From: an uncultured Acidobacteriota bacterium
GTDB lineage: Bacteria > Acidobacteriota > Thermoanaerobaculia > UBA5066
Length of the DNA: 64,000 nt
NCBI GenBank assembly: GCA_903845115.1
Contig: CAIMWE010000211.1
Location: 31,703-95,702, forward strand
Reading direction: 5' to 3'
Made by a program: the position numbers and the translations under genes. Within the stretch, counting starts at the first letter, position 1, and each line of letters starts with the position of its first letter. The notes under the pieces were generated by a model. It made no database searches. It saw only the letters and a program-made list of their open reading frames with translations, and had not been told where the DNA came from. Of the stretch, positions 1 through 8,708 are shown piece by piece.

Positions 1-1631
1 CGCAGCGCGAAGCCGGGCGCACCGTCCGCGTCGCCTCCGCGAGGCTGGACGGCCTCCTCGCGCGGAGCGGCGAGCTGCGGCTCGTCCTGCGCCGCCTCCG
101 CAGAGAGGCTACGTCCCTCGGTCAGCCCGCGGACGGAAGGGACGCAGCGGCGGGGGGACCGGCGGCCCCGGCCGCGAAGGGGTTCGACGCGCTCCTCGCC
201 AGCGTTCGTGCGGCAGGACTGGCCGCGGACCTCCTCGACGGCGAGGTCCGTGCCCTGAGGCTCCTTCCGTTCTCCGAGGCGTGCGAGGCCCTTCCGCGGG
301 CCGTGAGGGACGTCGCCCGGCTGACGGGTAAGGAGGCGACGTTCGCCATCGAGGGAGAGGGGGTCGAGATCGACCGCTCGGTCCTCCAGGCCCTGAAGGA
401 CCCGCTCCTCCACCTGGTGAGGAACGCGGTCGACCACGGCTCCGAGGGACCGGAGGAGAGGATGGCAGCAGGAAAGGCGCGCGCCGTCATCATCAAGGTG
501 GCCGCGTCGCTGGAAGGCTCCCGGGTCCTCGTCCGCGTTTCCGACGACGGCCGCGGAATGGACCCCGCCGCCATCCGGGCGCGCGCGATCCGGACCGGTC
601 TCCCGGTCCCCGAGGACGACGCCGAGGCGTTCCGGCTCGTCTTCCTCCCCGGCTTCTCCACGTCGGCCGCCGTCACGGGAATCTCGGGGCGCGGCGTCGG
701 GCTGGACGTCGTGAGGTCCCGGGTCGAGTCCCTCGGTGGGTCGGTCGACGTCGCTTCCGTTCGCGGAGCGGGGACGACTTTCTCGCTTCGCGTCCCCCTC
801 ACCCTGACGGTCGTCCGGGCCCTCGTGGTGGAAGCGGGCGGACACCCCTTCGCCATCCCGTCCGCGGGCGTCGATCGCCTTCTCAGGGTCGCTCCCGAGG
901 AGCTCCGGCCGGCCGGGGGGCGGGAGACGCTGCTCCTCGGAGGTCCCCCCGTGCCGGCCGTCTCGCTGGCCGGGGCGCTCGGCCTTCCCTTGCCCCCCGC
1001 GGCGAGTCCCGGACAGAAGATTCCGTTCGTCGTCCTCTCGGGGGACGGCAAGCAGGCCGCCTTCGCGCTCGACCGCGTCCGCTCGGAGGAGGAGATCCTC
1101 GTCAAGGAGCTGGGACCCCGCGTCCTCCACGTCCGTCACGTCTCCGGAGCGGCGGTCCTTCCGTCGGGCGAGGTGGCCCTCGTCCTCACCCCCCAGGCCC
1201 TCGTCCGGACGGCGCTCGCGCCCAGCGCCGGAGGAGGGGCGGTCCTCCGCGCGGAGAGGCCCGCGCCGCGCCGCCGCCTCCTCGTGGTCGAGGATTCCCC
1301 GACCATCAGGAGCCTCGAGCAGGCCATTCTCGAGGCCGCGGGCTACGCGGTCGTCGCGGCCCCGGACGGGGAGGAGGCGTGGCGCCTTCTCGGGGAGCGG
1401 GAGTTCGACGCGGTGGTGAGCGACATCGAGATGCCCTGGCTGGACGGGTTCGCCCTGACCGAGGCGATCCGCTCGTCGCCGCGCTTGGCGAAGCTCCCGG
1501 TCGTCCTCCTCACCTCGCGCGAGAGCGACGGCGACCGGGCCCGCGGGCTCGCGGCCGGAGCCGATGCGTATCTCGTGAAGAGCGCCTTCGACCAGGCCAA
1601 TCTCCTGGAGACGATTTCCCAGCTCCTATGA
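1..1631 (+). CDS. cheA: CheA-type histidine kinase with C-terminal receiver (5' partial)
   Basis: The reading frame is open from the window edge, so the N-terminal Hpt (P1) region lies outside. What remains is the C-terminal part of a CheA: a dimerisation-like segment (VRVASARLDGLLARSGEL), the HATPase N box (LLHLVRNAVDHG, near nt 411-446), the G1 box DDGRGMD and the G2 motif GRGVGLDVV. A CheW-like coupling domain follows at about nt 790-1190. A response-regulator receiver closes the protein (about nt 1270-1631) with phospho-acceptor Asp in VVSDIEMPWLDG at nt 1422-1424. Such CheA-REC hybrids are typical of alternative chemosensory systems (Frz/Wsp-like) rather than plain flagellar CheA. The stop overlaps the cheB start (ATGA), implying translational coupling. 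No MCP or cheW is visible here. Confidence 0.9.
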   Translation, partial: QREAGRTVRVASARLDGLLARSGELRLVLRRLRREATSLGQPADGRDAAAGGPAAPAAKGFDALLASVRAAGLAADLLDGEVRALRLLPFSEACEALPRAVRDVARLTGKEATFAIEGEGVEIDRSVLQALKDPLLHLVRNAVDHGSEGPEERMAAGKARAVIIKVAASLEGSRVLVRVSDDGRGMDPAAIRARAIRTGLPVPEDDAEAFRLVFLPGFSTSAAVTGISGRGVGLDVVRSRVESLGGSVDVASVRGAGTTFSLRVPLTLTVVRALVVEAGGHPFAIPSAGVDRLLRVAPEELRPAGGRETLLLGGPPVPAVSLAGALGLPLPPAASPGQKIPFVVLSGDGKQAAFALDRVRSEEEILVKELGPRVLHVRHVSGAAVLPSGEVALVLTPQALVRTALAPSAGGGAVLRAERPAPRRRLLVVEDSPTIRSLEQAILEAAGYAVVAAPDGEEAWRLLGEREFDAVVSDIEMPWLDGFALTEAIRSSPRLAKLPVVLLTSRESDGDRARGLAAGADAYLVKSAFDQANLLETISQLL

Positions 1632-2689
1632 AGGCGATCCGCGTTCTCGTCGTGGATGATTCGCCCACGGCGCGGGGGCTCCTCGTCGGAATCCTCCGCT
1701 CCGGGTCTGGCTTCGTCGTCGTGGGCGAGGCGGCCGACGGGTGGCGGGCCGTGGAGATGGCCACGCTCCTCAGGCCCGACGTGATCGTCATGGACATCCT
1801 GATGCCCGGACTCGACGGGTACGAGGCGACACGGCAGATCATGGCCAGCGCCCCGGTCCCGATCGTCCTCGTCACCGCCTCGGCGGGGGCCCGCGAGGTG
1901 AGCTTCTCTCTGAACGCCCTTCGCATCGGGGCCGTCGCGGTCCTTCCAAAGCCCGTCGGTCCCTCGAGCGAAGGTTTCTCCGGCGCCGCGGACGAGCTCG
2001 TCTGGACGGTTCGTGCGATGGCCAGCGTCAAGGTGGTGAGGCTCTACACCTCGGCCCTCCGTCGCGACCTCCCCGCCGGGCCGAAGGCTCTACCGGACAT
2101 CCGGTTTCGCAGCGCCACCAGGCGGATCGTCGCCATGGCCGCTTCGACGGGCGGACCCGCTGCCCTCTGCCAGGTCCTCTCGTCGCTGCCAGGCGATTTC
2201 GCGGCCCCGATCCTGGTCGTCCAGCACATCTCGGCCGGGTTCACCGAGGGCCTCGTCGAGTGGCTGAGCGCGTCCTGCAAGCTCAGGGCGAAAGTGGCGG
2301 AAAGCCGGGAACCGCTCGAGCCAGGCGTGATCTACGTCGCGCCGGAGGAGAGGCACCTCGGGGCCGAGGGCCACGCGATCCTCGTCTCGGACGCTCCCCC
2401 CGTCGCCGGCTTCCGTCCCTCGGCGACCTTCCTCTTCGAGTCGGTCGCGGCCTCCCGGGGCCAGGACGTGGTCGCCGCCATCCTCACCGGCATGGGCGAA
2501 GACGGGGTCGAAGGGCTTCGGGCCGTCCGCCGCGCCGGCGGATGGGTCCTCGCCCAGGACGAGGCGACCTCGGTCGTCTTCGGAATGCCCGGCGCGGCCA
2601 TCGCCGCCGGGTGCGCCGACGCGGTCGTTCCGCTCGACGCGATCCACGAACACCTGCTCGAAGCCGTCGGAAGGAGAGGGATCGCATGA
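1628..2689 (+). CDS. cheB: Protein-glutamate methylesterase CheB
   Basis: 353 residues, the usual CheB length. The N-terminal receiver begins RVLVVDDSPTARG and has phospho-acceptor D56 (VMDILMPGLDG). The C-terminal methylesterase domain carries the catalytic triad: S173 (MAASTGGPA), H200 (VVQHISAG) and D292 (TGMGEDGVEG). The enzyme removes methyl groups from, or deamidates, receptor glutamates to reset adaptation and is activated by CheA phosphorylation. The ATG lies in a 4-bp overlap with the cheA stop, and the gene's own stop overlaps the next start in the same way. No cheR is seen nearby; it may lie upstream of the window. Confidence 0.95.
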   Translation: MKAIRVLVVDDSPTARGLLVGILRSGSGFVVVGEAADGWRAVEMATLLRPDVIVMDILMPGLDGYEATRQIMASAPVPIVLVTASAGAREVSFSLNALRIGAVAVLPKPVGPSSEGFSGAADELVWTVRAMASVKVVRLYTSALRRDLPAGPKALPDIRFRSATRRIVAMAASTGGPAALCQVLSSLPGDFAAPILVVQHISAGFTEGLVEWLSASCKLRAKVAESREPLEPGVIYVAPEERHLGAEGHAILVSDAPPVAGFRPSATFLFESVAASRGQDVVAAILTGMGEDGVEGLRAVRRAGGWVLAQDEATSVVFGMPGAAIAAGCADAVVPLDAIHEHLLEAVGRRGIA

Positions 2690-4911
2690 CGGGCGAGGAG
2701 ACCTCCGGCCCCATCCGGGTCCTCGTCGTGGAGGACAGTCCGACGCAGGCGCAGAAGCTCGTCTTCGCCCTCGAGGACGCGGGCCTCGAAGCCGAGGTGG
2801 CGCGGAGCGCAGAGGCCGCGCTCGAGATTCTCCAGCTCCCCTCGGGGAGCCGGTTCGCAGCGGCCATCTCGGACGTGACGATGCAGGGGCTCGACGGCTT
2901 CGAGCTGTGCCGGCGGCTCCGGAACGATCGGCGCTTCGCCCGCTTCCCCTTCCTTCTTCTCACCACGATGGAAGATCCCGGGGAGGTCGTGCGCGGCCTC
3001 GAGTGCGGCGCGGACGGGTTCGTCTCGAAGCCCTACGACCCCGAGGAGATCGCCGAGCGCGTCCGATCGCTGGTCCGCTCGCGGCGCCTGCGCGACGCCG
3101 CTCCGGAGAGCGCTGCCTTCACGGCTCGCTTTCGGGGCAGGACGATTCGCGTCGAGGCCGGGCGGGAGCAGGCCGTCGACCTCCTCCTGCCGGCGCTGGA
3201 AGCGGCCCTTCGGACGGCCGGCCCTCTCGAGCCGGCCGGTGCGGAGCAGGCGACGGCGGCCCGGCTGGAAGAGCTGGAGGCCCGGCTCCGCGAGGAAGCC
3301 GCGAGGAATGAGGAGCTCCGGAAGAGCGCCGGGAGCCGCTCCCGCCCGCTCGACCCGCTGGCTTCCGAGATCCGGCTTCCGGTCGCCGAGCTCCTCAGGA
3401 TGGCCGGAACCCTGGCTCAGACGCCGCTCTCCATCGCCCAGCGCGCGTACCTCTCGGCGATGCAGAGCTCGACGGAAGCCCTCCTGGCGGCCCTCGACGA
3501 CCTCGAGGACCGCTCGCGCCTCGAGGGCGGGCCGACCGTGGCGAAGGAGTCGGAGGTCGACGCCGGGAGGATCCTCGAGGACGTCGCGGCTCTCATCGCC
3601 GAGTCCGCGAGCGCCAAGGGACTGGAAGTGACCTGCTACGCCGGACCGGGGCTCGACGCGCTCAGGGGCGACGCGTCCCGCCTCCGCCAGGTGCTCCTGA
3701 ATCTTGCACGCAACGCGGTGAAGTTCACGACCGAGGGCGTGGTCTCGCTGTCGGCGCATCTCGAGCGCGAGGAAGGGGACGGCGGGGCCGTTCGCTTCGA
3801 GGTCAAGGACACGGGGATCGGGATCGCCCCTCCGGGGAGGGACCGCCTCTTTCACCCTTCGACCGGAGACGGCCCCGCGGCGCCGGGTCCGGCGAGCACC
3901 TCCCGCGGCCTCGCCGTCTCCCGCCAGCTCGTGGAGCTGATGGGAGGCTCGATCGGCGTCGAGAGCGCCCCCGGCGAGGGTTCCACCTTCTGGTTCACGG
4001 CCCGCTTCCCGCGAGCCGGCGGCGTTCCGTCCCGCCCTCGAGACGCCCGCCTGGACGGAAAGAGCGTGCTCGTGATCGACGATTGCGCCGCGTCGCGCGA
4101 CGCGCTGACCCGCATCCTCGCGGATCGGGGGATGGCCGCGACCCAGGCCGAGGAGGCTGGCATGGGCCTCGAGGCGGTCCGTTCGGCCGCGCGTTCCGGC
4201 AACCCGTTCGCGGTCGTCCTCCTCGACCTGACGCTCCCCGGCAGCAGCTCCCTCGGCTTCGTGCGCGACGCCTCCCTGGAGCTCGGACGCTCCGCTCCGC
4301 CGGTGGTTCTCCTCACGTCGTCGGCCCGCCGCAGGAAGAACGACGACTCCTTCGAATCGGCTGGCGTCACGGCGTGGCTTCCGAAACCGGTCCGCCGGGC
4401 GGTCCTCTTCGAGACGATCGCTCACGTCCTGGAGGAGCGCGGCACCGAGGTCCGCCCTCCCGGATGGCTGTCTGGCCCCGAGTGGGACAGGCCGGTTCCC
4501 GCAGCGCGGAAGGGCCTCGTTCTCGTCGCGGAGGACAACAAGGTCAACCAGCGCGTCGCGACCATCCAGCTGGACCGCCTCGGCTACGACGCCGACGTCG
4601 TGGGCACCGGGCTGGAGGCCGTCGCCTCGGCCATGTCCCGCCCGTACGGCCTCGTCCTGATGGACTGCGAGATGCCCGGGATGGACGGGTTCGAGGCGAC
4701 GCGGGAGATCCGGAAGCGCGAGGGGACCGATCGTCACCTCCCGATCCTCGCGATGACGGCGCATTCCTCGGCAACCGAGATGGACCGTTGCCTCGCCGCC
4801 GGAATGGACGGGTTCCTCCAGAAGCCGCTCAGCCTCGGGACCCTCGAGGAAGCGATCAGCCGGTGGTGGGCCTCGCCGTCTCCGACCCCTTCCCCCGACC
4901 CGGGGCAGTGA
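2686..4911 (+). CDS. Three-receiver hybrid sensor kinase-like protein lacking the phospho-acceptor histidine
   Basis: 741 residues. Order: receiver 1 (about 10-130), linker with coiled-coil character (about 185-215), HisKA-like helix (about 215-290), HATPase (about 325-440), receiver 2 (about 455-575) and receiver 3 (about 605-725, LVLMDCEMPGMDG). In the HisKA box, where active kinases have S-H-E-[IL]-R-T-P, this protein reads A-S-E-I-R-L-P, so the histidine position is Ser227. The ATPase N box (LLNLARNAVKFT) and G1 (VKDTGIGI) are intact; the G2 region is relaxed (SRGLAVS). Receivers 1 and 3 keep their aspartate motifs; receiver 2 has LLDLTLPG. It is translationally coupled to cheB. It may act as an ATP-binding scaffold, phosphatase or phosphate sink. 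That role is inference; the substitution is seen directly. Confidence 0.85.
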   Translation: MTGEETSGPIRVLVVEDSPTQAQKLVFALEDAGLEAEVARSAEAALEILQLPSGSRFAAAISDVTMQGLDGFELCRRLRNDRRFARFPFLLLTTMEDPGEVVRGLECGADGFVSKPYDPEEIAERVRSLVRSRRLRDAAPESAAFTARFRGRTIRVEAGREQAVDLLLPALEAALRTAGPLEPAGAEQATAARLEELEARLREEAARNEELRKSAGSRSRPLDPLASEIRLPVAELLRMAGTLAQTPLSIAQRAYLSAMQSSTEALLAALDDLEDRSRLEGGPTVAKESEVDAGRILEDVAALIAESASAKGLEVTCYAGPGLDALRGDASRLRQVLLNLARNAVKFTTEGVVSLSAHLEREEGDGGAVRFEVKDTGIGIAPPGRDRLFHPSTGDGPAAPGPASTSRGLAVSRQLVELMGGSIGVESAPGEGSTFWFTARFPRAGGVPSRPRDARLDGKSVLVIDDCAASRDALTRILADRGMAATQAEEAGMGLEAVRSAARSGNPFAVVLLDLTLPGSSSLGFVRDASLELGRSAPPVVLLTSSARRRKNDDSFESAGVTAWLPKPVRRAVLFETIAHVLEERGTEVRPPGWLSGPEWDRPVPAARKGLVLVAEDNKVNQRVATIQLDRLGYDADVVGTGLEAVASAMSRPYGLVLMDCEMPGMDGFEATREIRKREGTDRHLPILAMTAHSSATEMDRCLAAGMDGFLQKPLSLGTLEEAISRWWASPSPTPSPDPGQ

Positions 4912-5155
4912 CACCCAGGATCTCTGCCGACGCTTGCGAGGTGTCAGCTGGTCCTCCAGCGCCGCCCGCGGTCCCGGCCCTCGCGTTCCTCTGCGGCCTC
5001 GTCTGACGGTTCGCCCACCGGCGGCGCTCGCGCAGCCCTCCCCTGCATCCCCCGGGGTGCGATCGGCCCGATCGCGGGATCGAGAGGGCGGCCTGGTTCC
5101 GGCACGCCATCTCACTGAGATCGCCCCTGGTCCGGGAACACCGGGGTCCCGGCGT

Positions 5156-6368
5156 CTACGGGGTGGACGGCGAGTTTTCTGGAGTCGCCCTCGAGCCTGC
5201 AAACGGGGCAAGCAGCGATCGACCCGGCTTCAGGTTTCGCAGGAAACTCTCGACCGGAAGGCACCAGACCTTCCCGGCCCGGAGCTGTTCGGTTCCCCGG
5301 TAGAGGAGGATCGGCACGGCCTCCGGGTACTCCTCCGCGAAGGTCGCGAGGGATCGGAGGTCCTCTGGCCGGACCTTGCCCGTGTTCTTCACCTCGATTC
5401 CGTAGAACCCGGCCTCGCCATAGACGACGAAGTCGACCTCGGCGCCGCCTCGGGTCCGCCAGAAGAAGAGCTCTCCGCCGCCGCCATAGGCGAGCCAGGC
5501 TCGGAGGTGCTGGGCCACCAGGCCCTCGAGCGCTCCGCCGTCGATCTCCTCCGGCCTGTCCAGGGGTCCCTTCGGTCGCAGCGAGCGGAAGACCCCGGCG
5601 TCGAACAGATAGAACTTCGGGTGAGCCGTCACCTCTCGTCTTGCCCTCTTCGAGAAGACACCGAGACGAAAGCCGAGGAGAAGGTCTTCGAGGATCTCCA
5701 CGTAGCTCGCGACCGTCTTCCGTTCGATCTGGCGCTCGCGGGCGACGTTCGAGACGTTGAGCAGGCCGCCGTGCGAAAAGCTCGCCGCTTCGAGAAATCT
5801 GGCGAAGGCGCCGACGTTTCGCGTCAGCCCTTCGAGCCGGACCTCCTGCTCGAGATAGAGGGAGGCATAGGCCCCGAGCACCTCGGCGGGCGCTGGCGAG
5901 GCGACCACGAGGGGAGCGAGCCCGGTAACGAGAGCGTCTTCAAGCCGGAACGAAGGGAGCTCGGCCGCCATGAACGGGTGGAGGCTCCGCACGCAGGAGA
6001 GCCCGGCCGGCCAGGAGGTCGAACCCGCCTCGCCGGAGCTTGCGGGCGCTGGAGCCTGTGAGGACGAATCTCCTCCGGTCCGGGGATTCCAGGAGGGAGT
6101 GGACGACCCTGAGAAGCTCCGGCACCCGCTGTACCTCGTCGATGACGACGGTCTCCTTCTCCGGGGAGCCTCGGACCAGGTCGCGTAGCCGTTCGGGCCG
6201 CGCCGCCAGCTCGCGTTCCAGATCCGGACGGAGGAGATCGAGGTACAGGGCTTGTGGGAGCGCGTTTTTCAGCCAGGTCGACTTCCCCGTCCCACGCGGC
6301 CCGAGCAGGAAGAAACTCTGAGGGGGCGGCTCGAAGAAACGAGGCGTCAACTCCAGTTTGAGACGCAA
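5156..6368 (-). pseudogene. AAA_14/DUF4143 family ATPase, frameshifted
   Basis: Two overlapping reverse-strand frames together make one AAA_14 + DUF4143 protein. The N-terminal part (6368 to about 5996, TTG start with GGAG 8 nt upstream) has Walker A LLGPRGTGKS, Walker B TVVIDEVQR and the sensor-like VLTGSSARKL. The C-terminal part (about 5992 to 5156) has the DUF4143 nuclease-like end with EVDFVVY and GIEVKNT. The frames meet inside the conserved LLAGRALLRSLHPF region. There a tandem tetranucleotide, CGCA twice at 5988-5995, breaks the frame. Removing one copy restores L-L-R-S-L-H-P-F and a continuous protein of about 402 residues, the family's normal length. These ATPases are often accessory genes of unclear function. 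It may be a true pseudogene, a slippage-switchable gene or a sequencing error. Confidence 0.8.
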
Positions 6369-6498
6369 AACGGTATCTCCACTTCCAGAATGCTGGACAC
6401 GGGGGCCGTCCGTATCAAGTCACCGGGGCTGTCGTCTCCGAGGGAGCCAGCCATCCGCCGGCATCCTTGCTGGCTGAACGGGAAAGTCTCGCCGCAAT

Positions 6499-6534
6499 TG
6501 CTTCCACCGGGCACGAGTCTGCCCGGTGGAAGCA
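6499..6534 (-). terminator. Perfect 14-bp hairpin downstream of the repeat-protein gene
   Basis: TGCTTCCACCGGGC (6499-6512) pairs perfectly with its inverse at 6521-6534 around an 8-nt loop. It lies about 33 nt past the stop of the reverse-strand repeat-protein gene. No T-rich tract follows on either strand, so it is either an unusual terminator or an mRNA 3'-end stabiliser. Confidence 0.5.
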
Positions 6535-6566
6535 CAGCAAGGCGCGAGCCGAACTCGAGGCCCGGC

Positions 6567-7733
6567 CTAATTCGTCTGAGGATTCCGCACGAACGCGTGG
6601 TACACGTTGTTTGCGTCGAGAATGGTGCCTGAGATGGCACCCCGATCATTGAGACCTTGCGTCGTGGTCCCCTGGCCGGAAAATTGTGCCGAACCAGCGC
6701 CCGGAGCGTCGAAGACAGTGATGGCTCCGCTGCCCGTGCGGACGTACCCGTGCGAACCGAAGTACGAGTCCCACCAGGTCCCGGCGGTCAGGCCGCGGGA
6801 GTTGTGTTGCCAGCCATTCGTGCCCTCGCCGGAACCTGGGGTCGAGCCCGCCCCCGGAGCGTCGTAGGTCTTGAATTTGCCATCGTGAGTCCGGACGAAC
6901 CCGTGATAGATATCGTTCCCGTCGATCACGGCGCCTGAAATCTCCCCTTGCGGGTTGATGCTGTGGCCGATCGTACCCTGGCCCTGTCTGCCGTCGGTTC
7001 CCGCGCCGGGAGCGTCGAAGGTCGTGATCCTGCCTTCGGCAGTTCGCAGGTAGCCGTGGCGCACGTAGTTCTGATCGATGAACTGGCCTGCCAGATCACC
7101 ATCTGGATTGATGGACGAGATGGGCTGCACGATAGTGCCCTGGTAGGGGGCGGTGCCTGCGCCCGGAACGTCGAAAGTGGTGAACTTCCCGTTCTGCGAT
7201 CGCACGAAGCCGTGGAACACGTTGGCTGCATCCCGAAAGTAACCGGCAATCTTGCCATCGGCGTTGATTGCCGATGGGAACGTCCCCTGGGCTTTCGAAC
7301 CGTCGGTCCCTGCCCCGGGGGCGTCGAAGGTCGTGATGTGCCCGGAGGGGGACCGTACGAACCCGTGGTAGAGATAGCTGGCATCCTGGAAATCCCCTGT
7401 TATGACTCCCTCGACGTTGATGTCTACTCCTTCGGTGCCCTGCGACGAGCCCGCGACCATGCCCGAGCCCGGTGCATCGAAGGTCGTGATGTGCCCTCCG
7501 GGAGACCGCACGAACCCGTGGTAGACGGAATTCTTGTCGACTACCCCGCCGGTTATCGTTCCGCCGAGGTTGATCCCCCCGGCATACGTACCAGTGTAGG
7601 AGTCGGGGGCCGAGCCCGCCCCCGGGGCGTCAAAGACCGTGAAAGAGGGGCCTTCTGCGTCCGACCGAACCGGAATCGCCAGTACGGCGAGCGTCCCCAT
7701 CACGGTGATACAAACTGACATCCTGGATCTCAT
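6567..7733 (-). CDS. Exported TFDAPGA (HAF-like) repeat protein, seven repeats
   Basis: 388 residues. The start is ATG with a strong AAGGAGG ribosome site 4 nt upstream. An N-terminal signal peptide of about 26 residues (hydrophobic VCITVMGTLAVLAIP, then SDA) is followed by seven tandem repeats of about 50-52 residues. Each begins with a variant of T-[TV]-F-D-A-P-G-A-G, has a central G-x-I-x-G segment and ends H-G-[FY]-[VL]-R. Repeat 6 is the most divergent (KTYDAPGAG, no central D/N-x-x-G-x-I-x-G). Seven blades of this size suggest a seven-bladed beta-propeller in the periplasm or outside the cell; this is inference from repeat number and length. No catalytic motif was recognised. A perfect hairpin lies downstream. 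Confidence 0.85.
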   Translation of the reverse strand: MRSRMSVCITVMGTLAVLAIPVRSDAEGPSFTVFDAPGAGSAPDSYTGTYAGGINLGGTITGGVVDKNSVYHGFVRSPGGHITTFDAPGSGMVAGSSQGTEGVDINVEGVITGDFQDASYLYHGFVRSPSGHITTFDAPGAGTDGSKAQGTFPSAINADGKIAGYFRDAANVFHGFVRSQNGKFTTFDVPGAGTAPYQGTIVQPISSINPDGDLAGQFIDQNYVRHGYLRTAEGRITTFDAPGAGTDGRQGQGTIGHSINPQGEISGAVIDGNDIYHGFVRTHDGKFKTYDAPGAGSTPGSGEGTNGWQHNSRGLTAGTWWDSYFGSHGYVRTGSGAITVFDAPGAGSAQFSGQGTTTQGLNDRGAISGTILDANNVYHAFVRNPQTN

Positions 7734-7859
7734 GGTGCCTCCTTCTCGAGACCTGAAGCGTGGAAATGGCGAAAAGACGTCGGCGTGGACACGGGGAAAG
7801 AAAACGGCGAAAGCCGAACCCCGGTGTCAATGCGAGAGTCGCGTGACAGCGATCGACCA

Positions 7860-8123
7860 TCACCTCCTTTGTTCCGACTTCGGCAGCAGCGTCCGGGAGT
7901 CATTCGCCGCGTGGTCGATGACCGCGGCACGGGCGGCAAACGCTCCCGCGAGGGTCGGTGCAGAGAGAACGAGCCCGGCTCCGGTGACGGGGTCGGAGAT
8001 GCCGAAGGACCGGACCAGAAGAGAAGCCAGACCCGCCGAACCCAGCGTCGTGCCGGCGCCAGGGTGAGCGGCCCCTGACTTGTGCTGAGCTATTCCGGTG
8101 CGATTGGTAGTCATTGAGGACAT
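7860..8123 (-). CDS. Small Gly/Ala-rich protein, function unknown
   Basis: 87 residues, start MSSMTTNRTGIAQHKSG. I do not recognise a family. The case for a real gene is the ribosome site: GAGGAG ends about 7 nt before the ATG, and the frame is preceded by a leader region shared head to head with the small peptide gene at 8538. The middle (about residues 28-70) is hydrophobic and Ala/Gly/Leu-rich, which could be one or two weak membrane helices. The C-terminus is charged (LLPKSEQRR). A small membrane-active peptide or an unmodified bacteriocin-like product is possible but unsupported. It could also be a chance frame. Confidence 0.45.
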   Translation of the reverse strand: MSSMTTNRTGIAQHKSGAAHPGAGTTLGSAGLASLLVRSFGISDPVTGAGLVLSAPTLAGAFAARAAVIDHAANDSRTLLPKSEQRR

Positions 8124-8400
8124 GTTCGAACTCCTCTATGGGGCCCCGGACAACACTTCCAGACGCTCTGTACCGCAGGCAGCTGACACCGCCGAAAAAT
8201 CCCCGGTGAGAGCCAAACAGCCCCACCTATGATCGATTGCGGTTTCAATATGAGACGGGGTCACGACTTTGTCAAGGGATCGCATCTCAATTTCAATCCA
8301 AGGGAAGATCGGATGGGCGGTCCCAGCGAGATTCTTGGCTCCGCCCCACCATCTCGACCGATGGGGTCCGTTTCAAGAGATCGTCCGCAGTTCTCCGTGC

Positions 8401-8443
8401 CTCGAGTCAGTGGCGGGCAATCGTCGAGTCCTTCTCGCCACGG
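8401..8443 (+). repeat. 43-nt intergenic element, copy 1
   Basis: Matches 9555-9597 at 36 of 43 positions, same orientation. Both copies lie in non-coding DNA upstream of a plus-strand gene (94 and 164 nt before the start codons). Both start CTCGAG and end CTCGCCACGG. The flanks do not align. It may be a shared regulatory site or a remnant of a duplicated segment. Confidence 0.5.
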
Positions 8444-8506
8444 AGTTCGCGCGATTGATTCTCATTGCCAGGACGGTCCCTGGCGGGAGATGATTCCTTT
8501 CGTCAG

Positions 8507-8521
8507 GTGCCCCCTGGGCAC
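8507..8521 (+). promoter_or_regulatory. Leader hairpin directly before the ribosome site of the peptide gene
   Basis: GTGCCC (8507-8512) and GGGCAC (8516-8521) form a perfect 6-bp stem with a 3-nt loop. The GGAAAGGGA ribosome site starts at the next base, so the structure could modulate translation. This is a structural observation only. Confidence 0.25.
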
Positions 8522-8537
8522 GGAAAGGGAACAGATC

Positions 8538-8708
8538 ATGCCGGAACAGCCGAAGCTCAACGTGGAAGACCTGCCCGAGGACGAGAGCCAGCTGAACGAG
8601 AAGGAGCTGGACGCGGTCAACGGGGGCCTGGGGAGACCCGCCCCCATCAGGCCCACTCAGAGCCGCGGCGTGCTTCGCACGGGCGATCCTTGCATGGGAG
8701 GCGAGTAG
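8538..8708 (+). CDS. Double-glycine leader peptide (bacteriocin/RiPP-like precursor)
   Basis: 56 residues, ATG preceded by AAAGGGA at good spacing; a longer in-frame extension to 8229 has no ribosome site and unlikely composition. The first 30 residues are acidic and end LNEKELDAVNGG, matching the consensus of double-glycine leaders (E-L-x-x-V-x-G-G) cleaved by C39 peptidase-ABC exporters in bacteriocins and many RiPPs. The predicted 26-residue core starts LGRPAPIRPTQSRG and holds one Cys near its end. No C39 transporter, lanthionine synthetase, radical SAM enzyme or YcaO is in the window. The only nearby enzyme is a methyltransferase 138 nt downstream in the opposite orientation, so maturation is unknown. 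Confidence 0.6.
   Translation: MPEQPKLNVEDLPEDESQLNEKELDAVNGGLGRPAPIRPTQSRGVLRTGDPCMGGE

Larger units (their letters stand above)
8124..8537. other. Divergent intergenic region between two small-peptide genes
   Basis: This 414-nt stretch separates two small divergent genes. No convincing coding frame was found. It contains a 43-nt element (8401-8443) repeated upstream of the DUF1566 gene, a CCAGG/CCTGG inverted pair near 8468-8483 and a tight GTGCCC/GGGCAC hairpin just before the ribosome site of the downstream peptide gene. Parts are clearly less GC-rich than the surroundings (around 8229-8310). I see no clear -35/-10 pair. Confidence 0.5.

Noticed and set aside
4909..4946. TGACACC/GGTGTCA inverted pair after the hybrid kinase
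   Set aside because: Only 7-bp arms with a 24-nt loop and no T tract; too weak to call a terminator.
2332..5211. A 959-codon reverse frame over cheB and the hybrid kinase
   Set aside because: Both forward genes have full domain sets; the reverse frame is Arg/Gly-rich with no motif.
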